This document shows positions 9,098-17,340 of a DNA stretch of 64,000 bases, one piece after another. The first letter of the stretch is position 1; every line of letters starts with the position of its first letter. Origin of the DNA: UBA2330 sp049293015. Its GTDB lineage: Bacteria > Bacteroidota > Ignavibacteria > Tepidaquicellales > Tepidaquicellaceae. The position numbers were made by a program, and so were the translations under genes. The notes below the pieces were generated by a model. That model saw only the letters and a list, made by a program, of their open reading frames with translations, searched no databases and was not told the origin of the DNA. The DNA is taken from assembly GCA_049293015.1 (NCBI GenBank), contig JBATSB010000022.1, forward strand, positions 62,001 to 126,000, read 5' to 3'.

Positions 9098-9727
9098 TTA
9101 TTTTTTTCCATTCTTAAAGTATTCAACATACCACTCATGCTGATCAAAATCTCTGGCTTCACTGTCAAACTTATGTGACGGATCAAGACGTGAATATAAA
9201 ATTTCCAGTGACTCAAATTCTCTCCAGCTGATGATCTTAAATCCTGCTCTGCTCAGCTGTGCACCGCAGACTCCCATTCCGATCTGATATTTTTTATTTT
9301 CGGAAAATCTGTTGCCGTCATAGATCACATGACTCCCGCAGGCAGCGCTTACATCCATCATGATCGCAAGTTCAATGTCGTTATCAACGGCAACCTTCAG
9401 CATTTTTTCAGATGCAGCGATCATTCCATCAGTCCAGTCCATTCCCGAGGTGGTCAGCACTTTTGCTTTCCCGCTTAAAACGTCAAAGCCGTCACCGCCA
9501 TATATATCACAAGTTTCTCTTGGAGTGCCAAAGGAAAAATCTTCAGGACAAAACTGTATCAGTCTGACATTGTCATAATTCAGAAGTTTCAATACACTCG
9601 GATAATCTCCATAACTATCACCGTCAACACCGCATTTTATACCTACTAAACATGCACTTACTAAAATCCTTAACGGATCTTCAATGGTTGGAATTCTTAA
9701 CTGACTGATATATTCTTTGTCCGGCAT
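9098..9727 (-). CDS. DUF523 (TudS-type) desulfidase-like protein
   Basis: A 209-residue protein with the DUF523 pattern SACLVGIKCGVDG (residues about 26-38), FCPED, then SAACGSHVIYDG. The three conserved cysteines (CLVG..C, CPE, ACGS) bind a 4Fe-4S cluster in the characterised member TudS, a 2-thiouracil desulfidase. The cysteines are all present. It is longer than the minimal domain, with an extra tail of about 45 residues. Confidence 0.8.
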   Translation of the reverse strand: MPDKEYISQLRIPTIEDPLRILVSACLVGIKCGVDGDSYGDYPSVLKLLNYDNVRLIQFCPEDFSFGTPRETCDIYGGDGFDVLSGKAKVLTTSGMDWTDGMIAASEKMLKVAVDNDIELAIMMDVSAACGSHVIYDGNRFSENKKYQIGMGVCGAQLSRAGFKIISWREFESLEILYSRLDPSHKFDSEARDFDQHEWYVEYFKNGKK

Positions 9728-9840
9728 GATTTGATTGAAAGTATTTTTTTATTTCAAAAGTTGTAGTAGTTAAATTGCATATAATATTTTGAATTGTATA
9801 TAGCATTTTTTCCACTGATAAAAAAGCGTCTTGTCGATCG

Positions 9841-10085
9841 TACTATTGGATTCAGCTTGTTGGTGACCTGAAAATTTTTATCAAACTATATATTATTCTT
9901 CATTAATATTTAATCAAATTTTCAGGAATTCCAACAAGGGCTCAAATCTGAAGAATTTAATGTTAGCCAAATGTCGGTTGTGCTATTGGATTCAGCTTGT
10001 TGGTGACCTGAAAATTTTTATCAAACTATATATTATTCTTCATTAATATTTAATCAAATTTTCAGAAACACCAACAAGGGCTAAA
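9841..10085. repeat. Two tandem copies of palindromic module B (140-bp period)
   Basis: Two nearly identical copies lie at 9841-9956 and 9981-10085. Each starts CTATTGGATTCAGC, carries a left arm CTTGTTGGTGACCTGAAAAT (9856 onward in copy 1) and ends with the complementary arm AAATTTTCAGG..CCAACAAG (9916-9938), then GGGCT. The link between copies contains the leader AATGTTAGCCAAATG, also seen at 17.44 and 21.92 kb. The arms can fold into a hairpin of more than 20 bp with one small asymmetric bulge. Confidence 0.85.
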
Positions 10086-10090
10086 ATTCA

Positions 10091-10426
10091 TTGCATCGCA
10101 TTTCCTGCAACTGTCTTTGCATTCGATACATATTGCATCGCATTTTCTGAAAGTGTCTTTGCATTCGGAACATATTGCATCGCATTTTCTGAAAGTGTCT
10201 TTGCATTCGGAACATATTGCATCGCATTTCCTGCAAGTGTCATTGTATTCGGAACATATTGCATCGCATTTCCTGAAAGAGTCATTGCATTCGGAACATA
10301 TTGCATCGCATTTCCTGAAAGAGTCATTGCATTCGGAACATATTGCATCGCATTTCTTAAAAGTGCCTTTGCATTCGGAACATTTTGCATCGCATTTCCT
10401 GCAAGTGTCTTTGCATCAGCAACGTG
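10091..10426. repeat. Minisatellite: eight 42-bp tandem units
   Basis: Units starting TTGCATCGCATTTCCTG recur at 10091, 10133, 10175, 10217, 10259, 10301, 10343 and 10385, exactly 42 bp apart, with a few substitutions per unit. Because 42 is a multiple of three, open frames run on both strands: a 14-residue repeat NAMQYVPNAMTLSG on minus, and HSEHIASHFLKVSL on plus. Neither frame has a convincing ribosome site or signal, so I treat it as a non-coding tandem repeat, though a repeat peptide is not excluded. Confidence 0.85.
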
Positions 10427-10984
10427 CTCTTTCGAATTTTCTACATGGACTTTCGAATTTATAACGAGGAGCTTCGAACTTCAGGTGAGGACTTTTGAAG
10501 AGGTGACATGCATCATTGCATCTGTGAAGCCGGGCATTGTAACTGCTGATTATTGTATTGTTTGCATTGCGCTGGTGATTGCATGTGATGTGCGGACATT
10601 TGTTTAAGAGTTGTGCATCATTGTATCAGAATTTTTATCTATTGTAAAAGTTTTTCCACCACTGCATTGAAAAATTTTAACTCTTGTAACTACTTTTCCG
10701 GGCTTTGTTTCAAAAATTTCTTTCTTTGTTTTGATTTTGTGGGGGTTTGAATTGAGGTAAGATATTCAATAGTTTATTCTCCTCCTCCTTGATTTTGAGT
10801 TGGAGATTGGGGAGAGGTTGCGAAATATTTTTGCAGGAAATCAACTTCGATTTTTGCAATTACAGAAATTTAAATAATTCGTTTGATGATTGGATGCCCG
10901 ATAGAAGCACTCGGGCATGACAATCAGGAAAACCAATAATCACATTAGACAAGAAATCATCTAATTTAAAAATTTTAAATCAGT
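10427..10984. other. 558-bp gene-free region rich in decayed repeats
   Basis: Just after the minisatellite, phrases like CTTTCGAATTT recur at about 20-26-bp spacing (10429-10495) and GCAT/GCATTG words continue to 10620, suggesting a degenerated tail of the tandem array. A pyrimidine/purine patch (CTCCTCCTCC at about 10780, GGGGAGAGG at about 10810) and a GTCATTC-type hairpin at 10892-10924 follow. No gene is supported. Confidence 0.6.
10892..10924 (-). repeat. GTCATTC...GGAATCC-type hairpin element, copy 1
   Basis: TGCCCGA (10895-10901) pairs with TCGGGCA (10911-10917), with GGA before and TGACAA after. Read on the minus strand it resembles the GTCATTCCGG..CCGGAATCC elements at 17345 and 21831. 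It is a short dispersed palindrome downstream of the katG stop. Confidence 0.55.
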
Positions 10985-13180
10985 TCAGAATCGGTCGAGG
11001 TTCATTACTTTATCCCAGGCAGAAATAAAATCTTTGACAAATTTCTCATTAGCATCAGAACTTCCATAAACTTCAGCAAGTGCTCTGAGTTCTGAATTAG
11101 ACCCAAAAATAAGATCTGCACGTGTACCTTTCCATTTCAATTCACCGGTAGCTCTGTCACGCCCTTCAAATAAATCTTTTTCTTCGGAAGTCGCTTTCCA
11201 GACAGTGCTCATGTCCAGTAAATTCACAAAGAAGTCATTTGTCAGCGTTCCGGGATTCTTTGTAAAAATTCCAAGTGCGGAGTTGTCAAAGTTTGAATTT
11301 AATGCCCGCATACCGCCGAGAAGAACTGTCATTTCGGGAGCGGTTAGAGTCAGTAACTGAGACTTGTCAATCAATAATTCTTCTATTGAGACTGTGCTTT
11401 TTCCATTCTGATAATTTCTGAATCCATCAGCAATAGGCTCGAGCACATCGAAAGATTCCACATCTGTTTGCTCAAGTAAAGCATCCATACGACCGGGTGA
11501 AAACGGAACTGATAATTCCAGACGGGAATCTTTTGCAGCTTGTTCAATTCCTGAACACCCGGCAAGTACTATCAGATCAGCAAGAGAAACTTTCTTGCCT
11601 TCAGCTTTATTTTTTTGAGCAAAGTTAAATTCATTTTGAATAGCCTCAAGTGTCTCCAGTACTTTATCAAGTTGTGAAGGATTATTCACAGTCCAGGATC
11701 TCTGAGGAGCCAGGCGAATTCGGGCACCATTTGCACCGCCGCGTTTATCTGAACCGCGGAATGTGGAAGCAGAAGCCCATGCAGTAGATACAAGTTCGGA
11801 AATACTTAATCCTGAATTTAATATTCTGGATTTTAATTCTTCAATATCTTTTTCATTTATTAAAATATGATCAACTTCAGGTATCGGATCCTGCCAGATC
11901 AGTACATCTTTCGGAACTTCAGGACCTAAATAACGTGCTTTTGGTCCCATGTCACGATGTAAAAGTTTATACCAGGCTTTTGCAAATGCATCCGCAAATT
12001 CATCAGGATTTTCAAGAAAACGTCTCGAGATCTTTTCATATTCCGGATCGAATCTCAGTGAAAGATCAGTTGTAAGCATTTTCGGCAGATGTTTTTTGGA
12101 TGAGTCAGCTGCATCCGGAATATCGGCTTCAGCATTTTTAGCTACCCATTGATTTGCACCTGCAGGACTCTTAGTAAGTTCCCATTCGTATTTAAAGAGA
12201 TTCTCAAAGAATAAATTAGTCCATTTATCAGGAGCTTGTGTCCATGTAACTTCAAGACCGCTTGAGATAGTGTCTGCACCGTCACCTTTTCCGAATTTAC
12301 TCTTCCAGCCAAATCCCTGCTCTTCAATACCTGCAGCTTCAGGTACAGGTCCAACATTTGAAGGATTTCCTGCTCCGTGAGCTTTTCCGAAAGTATGTCC
12401 GCCTGCTATCAGTGCAACGGTTTCTTTATCATCCATAGCCATACGTTTAAATGTTTCGCGGATATCTTTTGCTGCAGCTATCGGGTCAGGGTTTCCGTTC
12501 GGTCCTTCGGGATTCACATAGATCAGTCCCATCTGAACGGCAGCCAGTGGATTCTCAAGATCGCGCTCACCTGAGTAACGTTTGTCATCAAGCCATATTT
12601 TTTCCGAACCCCAGTAAACATCGCCGTCCGGTTCCCATTCATCTGCGCGTCCGCCTGCAAATCCAAAAGTTTTAAATCCCATAGATTCTAATGCGACATT
12701 TCCTGTCAGCACTAATAAGTCCGCCCATGATATTTTCTGACCATACTTTTGTTTGATCGGCCAGAGAAGTCTTCTTGCTTTATCGAGATTTACATTATCC
12801 GGCCAACTGTTTAGCGGTGCAAATCTTTGCTGACCGCCGCCTGCGCCACCTCGTCCGTCAGCAGTTCTGTAAGTTCCCGCGGAGTGCCATGACATACGGA
12901 CAAAAAATCCTCCGTAATGTCCGAAATCTGCCGGCCACCATTCCTGCGAGTCTGTCATAAGATCGGTAAGGTCTTTTTTCAATGCCTGATAATCGAGTTT
13001 TTTGAATTCCTCGGCGTAGTTAAAATCTTCGCCAAGCGGGTTTGATAAAGAAGAATGCTGACGCAGAATATTTATATTTAAATGATCCGGCCACCAGTCG
13101 TTATTGTTTGTTCCGCCGCTTCCAATGTTCCGTCCACCTGTAACCGGGCATTTGCCTGTTTCGTTTGTAGTATTTTCCAT
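10985..13180 (-). CDS. katG: Catalase-peroxidase KatG
   Basis: A 731-residue bifunctional haem enzyme that removes hydrogen peroxide. The distal triad is Arg95, Trp98, His99 (RMSWHS), and the proximal haem ligand is His262 in GGHTFGKAHG. The Met-Tyr-Trp adduct needed for catalase activity is predicted from Trp98, Tyr221 (IYVNPEGP) and Met247. Both the catalytic N-terminal and structural C-terminal peroxidase domains are complete, at the usual length. It has no signal peptide, so it is cytoplasmic, and it stands alone. A -7-like box lies 68 nt upstream. No OxyR/PerR gene is adjacent. Confidence 0.97.
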   Translation of the reverse strand: MENTTNETGKCPVTGGRNIGSGGTNNNDWWPDHLNINILRQHSSLSNPLGEDFNYAEEFKKLDYQALKKDLTDLMTDSQEWWPADFGHYGGFFVRMSWHSAGTYRTADGRGGAGGGQQRFAPLNSWPDNVNLDKARRLLWPIKQKYGQKISWADLLVLTGNVALESMGFKTFGFAGGRADEWEPDGDVYWGSEKIWLDDKRYSGERDLENPLAAVQMGLIYVNPEGPNGNPDPIAAAKDIRETFKRMAMDDKETVALIAGGHTFGKAHGAGNPSNVGPVPEAAGIEEQGFGWKSKFGKGDGADTISSGLEVTWTQAPDKWTNLFFENLFKYEWELTKSPAGANQWVAKNAEADIPDAADSSKKHLPKMLTTDLSLRFDPEYEKISRRFLENPDEFADAFAKAWYKLLHRDMGPKARYLGPEVPKDVLIWQDPIPEVDHILINEKDIEELKSRILNSGLSISELVSTAWASASTFRGSDKRGGANGARIRLAPQRSWTVNNPSQLDKVLETLEAIQNEFNFAQKNKAEGKKVSLADLIVLAGCSGIEQAAKDSRLELSVPFSPGRMDALLEQTDVESFDVLEPIADGFRNYQNGKSTVSIEELLIDKSQLLTLTAPEMTVLLGGMRALNSNFDNSALGIFTKNPGTLTNDFFVNLLDMSTVWKATSEEKDLFEGRDRATGELKWKGTRADLIFGSNSELRALAEVYGSSDANEKFVKDFISAWDKVMNLDRF

Positions 13181-13247
13181 TTTTTATTTTGAATTTATAT
13201 TTTAAACTAGAATGATTTATAAAGTGATATGATTTATTCGATTTTTA

Positions 13248-13255
13248 CAAATATA
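13248..13255 (-). promoter_or_regulatory. Bacteroidota-type -7 box upstream of katG
   Basis: On the minus strand the sequence reads TATATTTG, matching the TAnnTTTG -7 consensus of Bacteroidota housekeeping promoters, 68 nt before the katG start. No clear TTG -33 box is seen at the expected distance, so the call rests on the -7 element alone. Confidence 0.4.
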
Positions 13256-13370
13256 ACTATTGTGATTTTTTGATGAAATGGAAAAGTCGGGGAGTGGCAA
13301 TGCCAATATGTTAAGGGATTTTTTAATTGTAATTTGATTAATATAAATCTTAAATCTAAAAGTTCAGGCT

Positions 13371-13528
13371 CCTCCCCTTTTTTTCGAGACTGTCTCAAAA
13401 CACCATTTTTACCACCAAGTCTCAAAGACACTAAGAAAAAAACATTGAAAACAGAATGCTTTGTGCCTTGGTGTCTTCGTGGTAATCATTACAATTATGT
13501 TTTGAGACACTTTCTTTCAAAGGGGAGG
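13371..13528. repeat. Long nested palindrome (CCTCCCC / TACCACCAAG family)
   Basis: Outer arms CCTCCCCTTT (13371) and AAAGGGGAGG (13519-13528) pair, then GTCTCAAAAC (13392-13401) with GTTTTGAGAC (13499-13508), then TTACCACCAAGTCTC..AAGACACTAAG with CTTTGTGCCTTGGTGTCTTCGTGGTAAT (13410-13435 with 13459-13486). The whole 158 bp can form one long interrupted hairpin. The phrase at 13519-13542 (AAAGGGGAGGCTGGGAGGGG) recurs in reverse orientation at 48633-48656. Confidence 0.7.
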
Positions 13529-13642
13529 CTGGGAGGGGTTTGCTGATAGCGACGATACTTCGCTATTAACTTAATGGTTTTGGGTAGATGGGGGGTAATG
13601 TTTTGAGAATAATTAAGATGTGTCTTGTTTAGTTTAAGCTTT

Positions 13643-13855
13643 TTAAATATCTGCATTAATTTCGTCATCAGTAAAGTATTCATTATTTTTTATCTGCTGT
13701 TTTGCTTCATCCGGAATTTTTTTCCTCTTATCTGAAATTATTATAGTATCATTTTTATAAGTATCAAGAATGGATTTTATAATAAGGAGAATCCCATCTT
13801 CTTTAATTGCCTGAATATCTCCCAGAATAATAATTTTTAATTCCCGTGTTGTCAT
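13643..13855 (-). CDS. Small hypothetical protein downstream of AAA ATPase
   Basis: A 70-residue protein that starts MTTRELKIIILGDIQAIKEDGILLIIKSI and has an acidic C-terminus. It begins 3 bp after the stop of the AAA-type ATPase and is probably translated from the same message. I recognise no domain. The alternating hydrophobic N-terminal half suggests a beta-strand/helix fold, not a membrane protein. Confidence 0.5.
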   Translation of the reverse strand: MTTRELKIIILGDIQAIKEDGILLIIKSILDTYKNDTIIISDKRKKIPDEAKQQIKNNEYFTDDEINADI

Positions 13856-13858
13856 ATC

Positions 13859-14398
13859 TCACATTTTAATTTTATTCAAAATAAATCCAACTCTCAAGTC
13901 AATGTCCAAAAACGGAACATCATGAATTTCATATCCCAACTCCTCATAGATATCACGGACTTTATTTCCAAATTCATCTGCCTGTTCAAAACTCATCTTA
14001 CGTTCATCGTCTGTAGAATAAATGGATTCTATTCCGCTAAAAAAAAATATGGTTTTATTGAAGCGATATTCCTCTGCCGCATTTCGGAACACATTATTAT
14101 CAACATTAAATAAATTTGAATAGGCAATAAAGTCCGGCATGGCTCTGTCAAAGAAAACGGGTTCAGTATTTTTCTCATGTGATTTATATTGAAAAATAGT
14201 TCTTGATAACATCAGTTCAGTAAAAAGCTTCGGATCTTTTTCGGGAAGACCATTGCCGTTAATTTTCCTTTGCTCTTCAAGTATCTGTCTTGCTGGTTCA
14301 TCCACGCAGTGATAATTTAAATCATTTAATTTATTGATGACAGATGTTTTACCGGCTCCCATTGCACCCGAAAGTATTATGAAGTTATTTTTATTCAA
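13859..14398 (-). CDS. AAA_28-type P-loop NTPase
   Basis: A 179-residue P-loop protein. Walker A is SGAMGAGKTS at residues 9-18; CVDEPARQILEEQ follows near residue 32 and VFFDRAMPDFIAY near residue 84, a layout typical of AAA_28 proteins related to small nucleoside or nicotinamide riboside kinases. Such proteins likely phosphorylate a small molecule, but the substrate is not known. It is the first gene of a two-gene unit with the 70-residue protein. Confidence 0.75.
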   Translation of the reverse strand: MNKNNFIILSGAMGAGKTSVINKLNDLNYHCVDEPARQILEEQRKINGNGLPEKDPKLFTELMLSRTIFQYKSHEKNTEPVFFDRAMPDFIAYSNLFNVDNNVFRNAAEEYRFNKTIFFFSGIESIYSTDDERKMSFEQADEFGNKVRDIYEELGYEIHDVPFLDIDLRVGFILNKIKM

Positions 14399-14482
14399 AT
14401 AATTAATATAAAATTTAAATTTCGAAAGATCTCTGGTTTATTGGAACTATTCTTTGTCCTAAATTATGTGTCAATTAAACAG

Positions 14483-15034
14483 TCACTTTTTAACTGGTTC
14501 ATAGTAGAGAATTATTGCACCATTACCAAAAGTCTTTGTCTTCAACAACTTAAGGATAATCTTTTCATTTATGTTTTTAAATAAAGGCAGACCGCTTCCT
14601 GCTATAACCGGATGAACGCAAATCTGGTATTCGTCAATTAAATTAAGATTAGTTAAGGAATTAATTAAACCCGGACTGCCAACGAAAATGTCTTTACCCT
14701 CTTGTTTCTTCAATTCTAAAACTTCTACTTCAATGTCCCGACTTGCCAGCTTAGCACTTTCCCAGTCTACATTTTTCAGTGTACGCGAAAAAACAATTTT
14801 GGGAATCCTGTCAATTGCCACAGCAAATTCGTCCGTTGCTTTTTCACCGGTTGGATTTTTCAATACAGTTCGCCAGTATTCCATAAGTTGATATGTTGTC
14901 CTTCCATATAATATAACGTCTGCGTTACTAAGCAGGTCAGCGTAATGCTGATGAATTTCTTCATCGGGAATTCCTGCTGTATGATCGCAATTCCCGTCAA
15001 GTGTCGTATTCATTGCAGCAATTATTTTTCTCAT
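14483..15034 (-). CDS. RibD C-terminal / dihydrofolate reductase-like protein, copy 1
   Basis: A 183-residue protein of the dihydrofolate reductase superfamily, RibD-C branch. It starts MRKIIAAMNTTLDG, with ADVILYGRTTYQLMEYW near residue 38, IVFSRTLKNVDW, and the nucleotide-binding KDIFVGSPGLINSL near residue 115. These are NADPH-dependent reductases, and most stand-alone members have no known substrate. The closest neighbour in type is the paralogue at 16752-17324. Confidence 0.8.
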   Translation of the reverse strand: MRKIIAAMNTTLDGNCDHTAGIPDEEIHQHYADLLSNADVILYGRTTYQLMEYWRTVLKNPTGEKATDEFAVAIDRIPKIVFSRTLKNVDWESAKLASRDIEVEVLELKKQEGKDIFVGSPGLINSLTNLNLIDEYQICVHPVIAGSGLPLFKNINEKIILKLLKTKTFGNGAIILYYEPVKK

Positions 15035-15072
15035 AAAATTTTTTTAATTTCAAATGATAAATTTTTTTGGAA

Positions 15073-15158
15073 TTGCCTCAAAGACTCAAAGTTTAATATC
15101 TTTAAATTTATTTTCTTAGAGCTTTATAGCCTTTGAGCCTTCGAGACTTCGAGGCAAA
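15073..15158. repeat. Inverted repeat, TTGCCTC...GAGGCAA family, copy 2
   Basis: TTGCCTCAAAGACTCAAAG (15073-15091) pairs with CTTTGAGCCTTCGAGACTTC..GGCAAA (15131-15158) around an AT-rich loop, upstream of the RibD-C-like gene and downstream of the GNAT gene stop. It is related to 5148-5227 and to the inner part of 13371-13528. Confidence 0.65.
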
Positions 15159-15169
15159 CATAATTTTTA

Positions 15170-15970
15170 TCAACCCAAATTTCCACCAATACTATTGTAA
15201 ATATTCTGCGGTTGCCAGTTTCTTTTCTTTCCTAATCGCATTCGTTTTTCTGAGCGGTCTTCTTTGAAATTATTTTGTTTCATAAATTCTGTTCCTTTTA
15301 AATTCTCAATTGGAAACGCAGCAAAATCTTTTGACTGAAAACGTAACTTCATTAGTTCTACTCCTGCCATGTCTGTTGATGCTATAATTAAACCGTTGCC
15401 TAAGTTCGGCATATAAAATCCCTGCACTTCATTATCTTTCAAAAATAAAAATCCGTCTGAAAGGTGTTGTTCTAAAACTAAAATTCTGTCTTCTCCTGAA
15501 GCTTGTCTATCCAGGTCTAATATTTGTTTTTTGAATTGACTACTGATCGCAACAATATTCTCATTACCCTTAAATAATCCGCTTACTGCTTCACATTTAT
15601 AAATCATATATTCAGTTTCTATTTCAAATCCGATTTTCCTGTACACCGGTTCGCCAAGATCGGTAGCCAGTAAATAAATTGTCTCACAGCCTTTTGAATG
15701 TGAAGTGTCAACCAATGTCTCGGTTATTTTTTTACCAATGCCTTGTTTTCTAAAGTCGGCATGAACAATAATGTGAGCAAGCCATGCTGACTTATTGTGA
15801 ATTATTGCTGCACCGACGCCGATAATTTTTTTGTCAATACAAACCTTTATCGGATAGCAAAAACTCGTATGTGTATACCAGTCAATGATAGAAACAACAT
15901 CTTCCCAGCCAAATGGAAGCAGGTCGTGAATAAATTTTATGTCTGTTTGTTTTAAATTTTGAATGTCCAT
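15170..15970 (-). CDS. GNAT N-acetyltransferase with C-terminal second domain
   Basis: A 266-residue protein. The first half is a GNAT domain with the acetyl-CoA loop DFRKQGIGKK near residue 93 and the typical VYRKIGFEIE end near 128-140. The C-terminal half (about 150-255) matches the extra domain (Acetyltransf_18 type) common in this subgroup. The acceptor is unknown. It is the last gene of a minus-strand unit, 21 bp after the metallo-beta-lactamase. Confidence 0.8.
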   Translation of the reverse strand: MDIQNLKQTDIKFIHDLLPFGWEDVVSIIDWYTHTSFCYPIKVCIDKKIIGVGAAIIHNKSAWLAHIIVHADFRKQGIGKKITETLVDTSHSKGCETIYLLATDLGEPVYRKIGFEIETEYMIYKCEAVSGLFKGNENIVAISSQFKKQILDLDRQASGEDRILVLEQHLSDGFLFLKDNEVQGFYMPNLGNGLIIASTDMAGVELMKLRFQSKDFAAFPIENLKGTEFMKQNNFKEDRSEKRMRLGKKRNWQPQNIYNSIGGNLG

Positions 15971-15991
15971 TTAAAATGTAAGTGATAGATT

Positions 15992-16717
15992 CTATTCTTT
16001 CAGTTTTTTTGCCAATTCTATTGAATGATTTAATGAGTTAATATCATTCCAGTCGCTGTGTGATATAATAATAAATTCCGGATCAGGACATTTCCTCTGT
16101 ACATTCCTGAGAGTAGTTTCATATTCATCGACATTCGCATCACCCAGGTAACCTAAATTTTCAGCATCGGCACCTTTGATCAGACATCCACCATAAAGTA
16201 TTTTCTCTTTGCCAAACCAAACTATAATGTTGTCTGATGTATGTCCTTCTCCCGGGTAATAAGTTTCAAATGAATATTCTGCAATGTTAAATACCGTGTC
16301 ATTTGAAATTAAAAATTCAGCCCTTTTTTTATTGTTCTCTTTACTCAATTCATCTGTCAGAAAAGTAGTGTATGTCTTAATTCCCAGTTGCTTATAATAT
16401 TCAAGTCCTTCAGTTCTGTCACTGTGCCAGTGCGTTGCAATACACAGTATCACATCTTTGTTATGTTTTAACTTTATGCTGTCAAGCAGTGGTTGAAATT
16501 GAGTTGTGTCCCACGGTGTGTCAAACAATACCACACCATCATCTGTAAGCAGATACATTCCGTTTGCCGGTATTTGATTTCCTTCGTAAGTGCTGTAAGT
16601 TGTATAAATATAAAAGTCACCTGTTAAATGTGAGATCTTTAGTTTAGGTTCTTCAGACTGACCAAAAACACAAGTCAGAGAAAAAGTAAAAATTATTAAT
16701 ATTAAAAATGTCCGCAT
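15992..16717 (-). CDS. Subclass B1 metallo-beta-lactamase, exported
   Basis: With the start at 16717 the protein has a clean signal peptide (MRTFLILIIFTF..VFGQ) and about 241 residues. All B1 zinc ligands are present: HWHSD (His96, His98, Asp100), His159 in GEGHTSDN, Cys178 in GGCLIKG and His220 in ISHSDW. Cys with the third His is the B1-specific DCH site. The layout resembles chromosomal flavobacterial enzymes (BlaB/IND/MUS type), which hydrolyse penicillins and carbapenems in the periplasm. An upstream ATG at 16768 would overlap the preceding gene and bury the signal peptide, so I prefer 16717. Activity is inferred, not shown. Confidence 0.88.
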   Translation of the reverse strand: MRTFLILIIFTFSLTCVFGQSEEPKLKISHLTGDFYIYTTYSTYEGNQIPANGMYLLTDDGVVLFDTPWDTTQFQPLLDSIKLKHNKDVILCIATHWHSDRTEGLEYYKQLGIKTYTTFLTDELSKENNKKRAEFLISNDTVFNIAEYSFETYYPGEGHTSDNIIVWFGKEKILYGGCLIKGADAENLGYLGDANVDEYETTLRNVQRKCPDPEFIIISHSDWNDINSLNHSIELAKKLKE

Positions 16718-16751
16718 TATTATTTTTAAATAGTTTGTTTTTGGTTTGATG

Positions 16752-17324
16752 TTATTGTCTGTCAACAATGTAATTCAGTTCAGTTACACCACAGTCAAAT
16801 TGTTGTGTAGTCAAGAGTTTAAGTTTTATTTTATCTTTGATATCTGTAAACAGTGGTATTCCTTTTCCAAGAATGACCGGATTAATAAATAGCCAGTAGC
16901 CGTCAATTAAGTGTAGCTGCATAAGTGAATGTGTCGCTGTCGGGCTGCCAAAAAGCAAGATGTCTTCACCTTCACTTTGTTTTATTTCATTTATTCTGTC
17001 CAAAAGATTGTCGTTGATAATTTCTGTGTTAGTCAGACCCGATTCATTCAATGTCTTTGATAAAACAACTTTGTGAACTTTGTCATACCACTTTGAATGT
17101 TCAATGTCGTGCTTGGTTGCATTCGGCTTGTCTGCTGCAGTTGGCCAGTAATCTTCCATCATCTGAAAAGTTACACGTCCATATAATGCAGTATCGCCTT
17201 CGCTAATCCGTTTACCGACATGATCAAAAATTTCCTCATTAATTTTAATCCAGTTCATTTCTCCATTCGGACCTGCCACAAATCCGTCAAGGGATATGTG
17301 CATGAATGAAATTATTTTTCTCAT
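16752..17324 (-). CDS. RibD C-terminal / dihydrofolate reductase-like protein, copy 2
   Basis: A 190-residue protein of the RibD-C reductase family. It starts MRKIISFMHISLDGFVAGPNGEM, then GDTALYGRVTFQMMEDYWPT, KVVLSKTLNE and EDILLFGSPTATHSL, with an NPVILGKGIPLF motif. These are NADPH-binding reductases of unknown substrate. It is the first gene of a likely operon with the metallo-beta-lactamase (34 bp away) and the GNAT gene. It is a paralogue of 14483-15034 but well diverged from it. Confidence 0.8.
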   Translation of the reverse strand: MRKIISFMHISLDGFVAGPNGEMNWIKINEEIFDHVGKRISEGDTALYGRVTFQMMEDYWPTAADKPNATKHDIEHSKWYDKVHKVVLSKTLNESGLTNTEIINDNLLDRINEIKQSEGEDILLFGSPTATHSLMQLHLIDGYWLFINPVILGKGIPLFTDIKDKIKLKLLTTQQFDCGVTELNYIVDRQ

Positions 17325-17340
17325 ATAATTTTATTTTTAT

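Larger units (their letters stand above)
13181..13642. other. 462-bp intergenic region upstream of katG
   Basis: It holds the katG upstream sequence with a TATATTTG box and the long nested palindrome at 13371-13528, then an AT-rich stretch. No coding frame of merit was seen. Confidence 0.6.

Noticed and set aside
10091..10426. CRISPR array
   Set aside because: Units are contiguous 42-bp tandem repeats with no unique spacers, and no cas genes are present.
10088..10464. Two open frames, one per strand, across the 42-bp repeats
   Set aside because: Both follow from a repeat length divisible by three and have no good start site or signal. Listed as a repeat, not as genes.
16718..16768. Longer start for the metallo-beta-lactamase
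   Set aside because: It would overlap the upstream gene and place 17 polar residues before a clear signal peptide.
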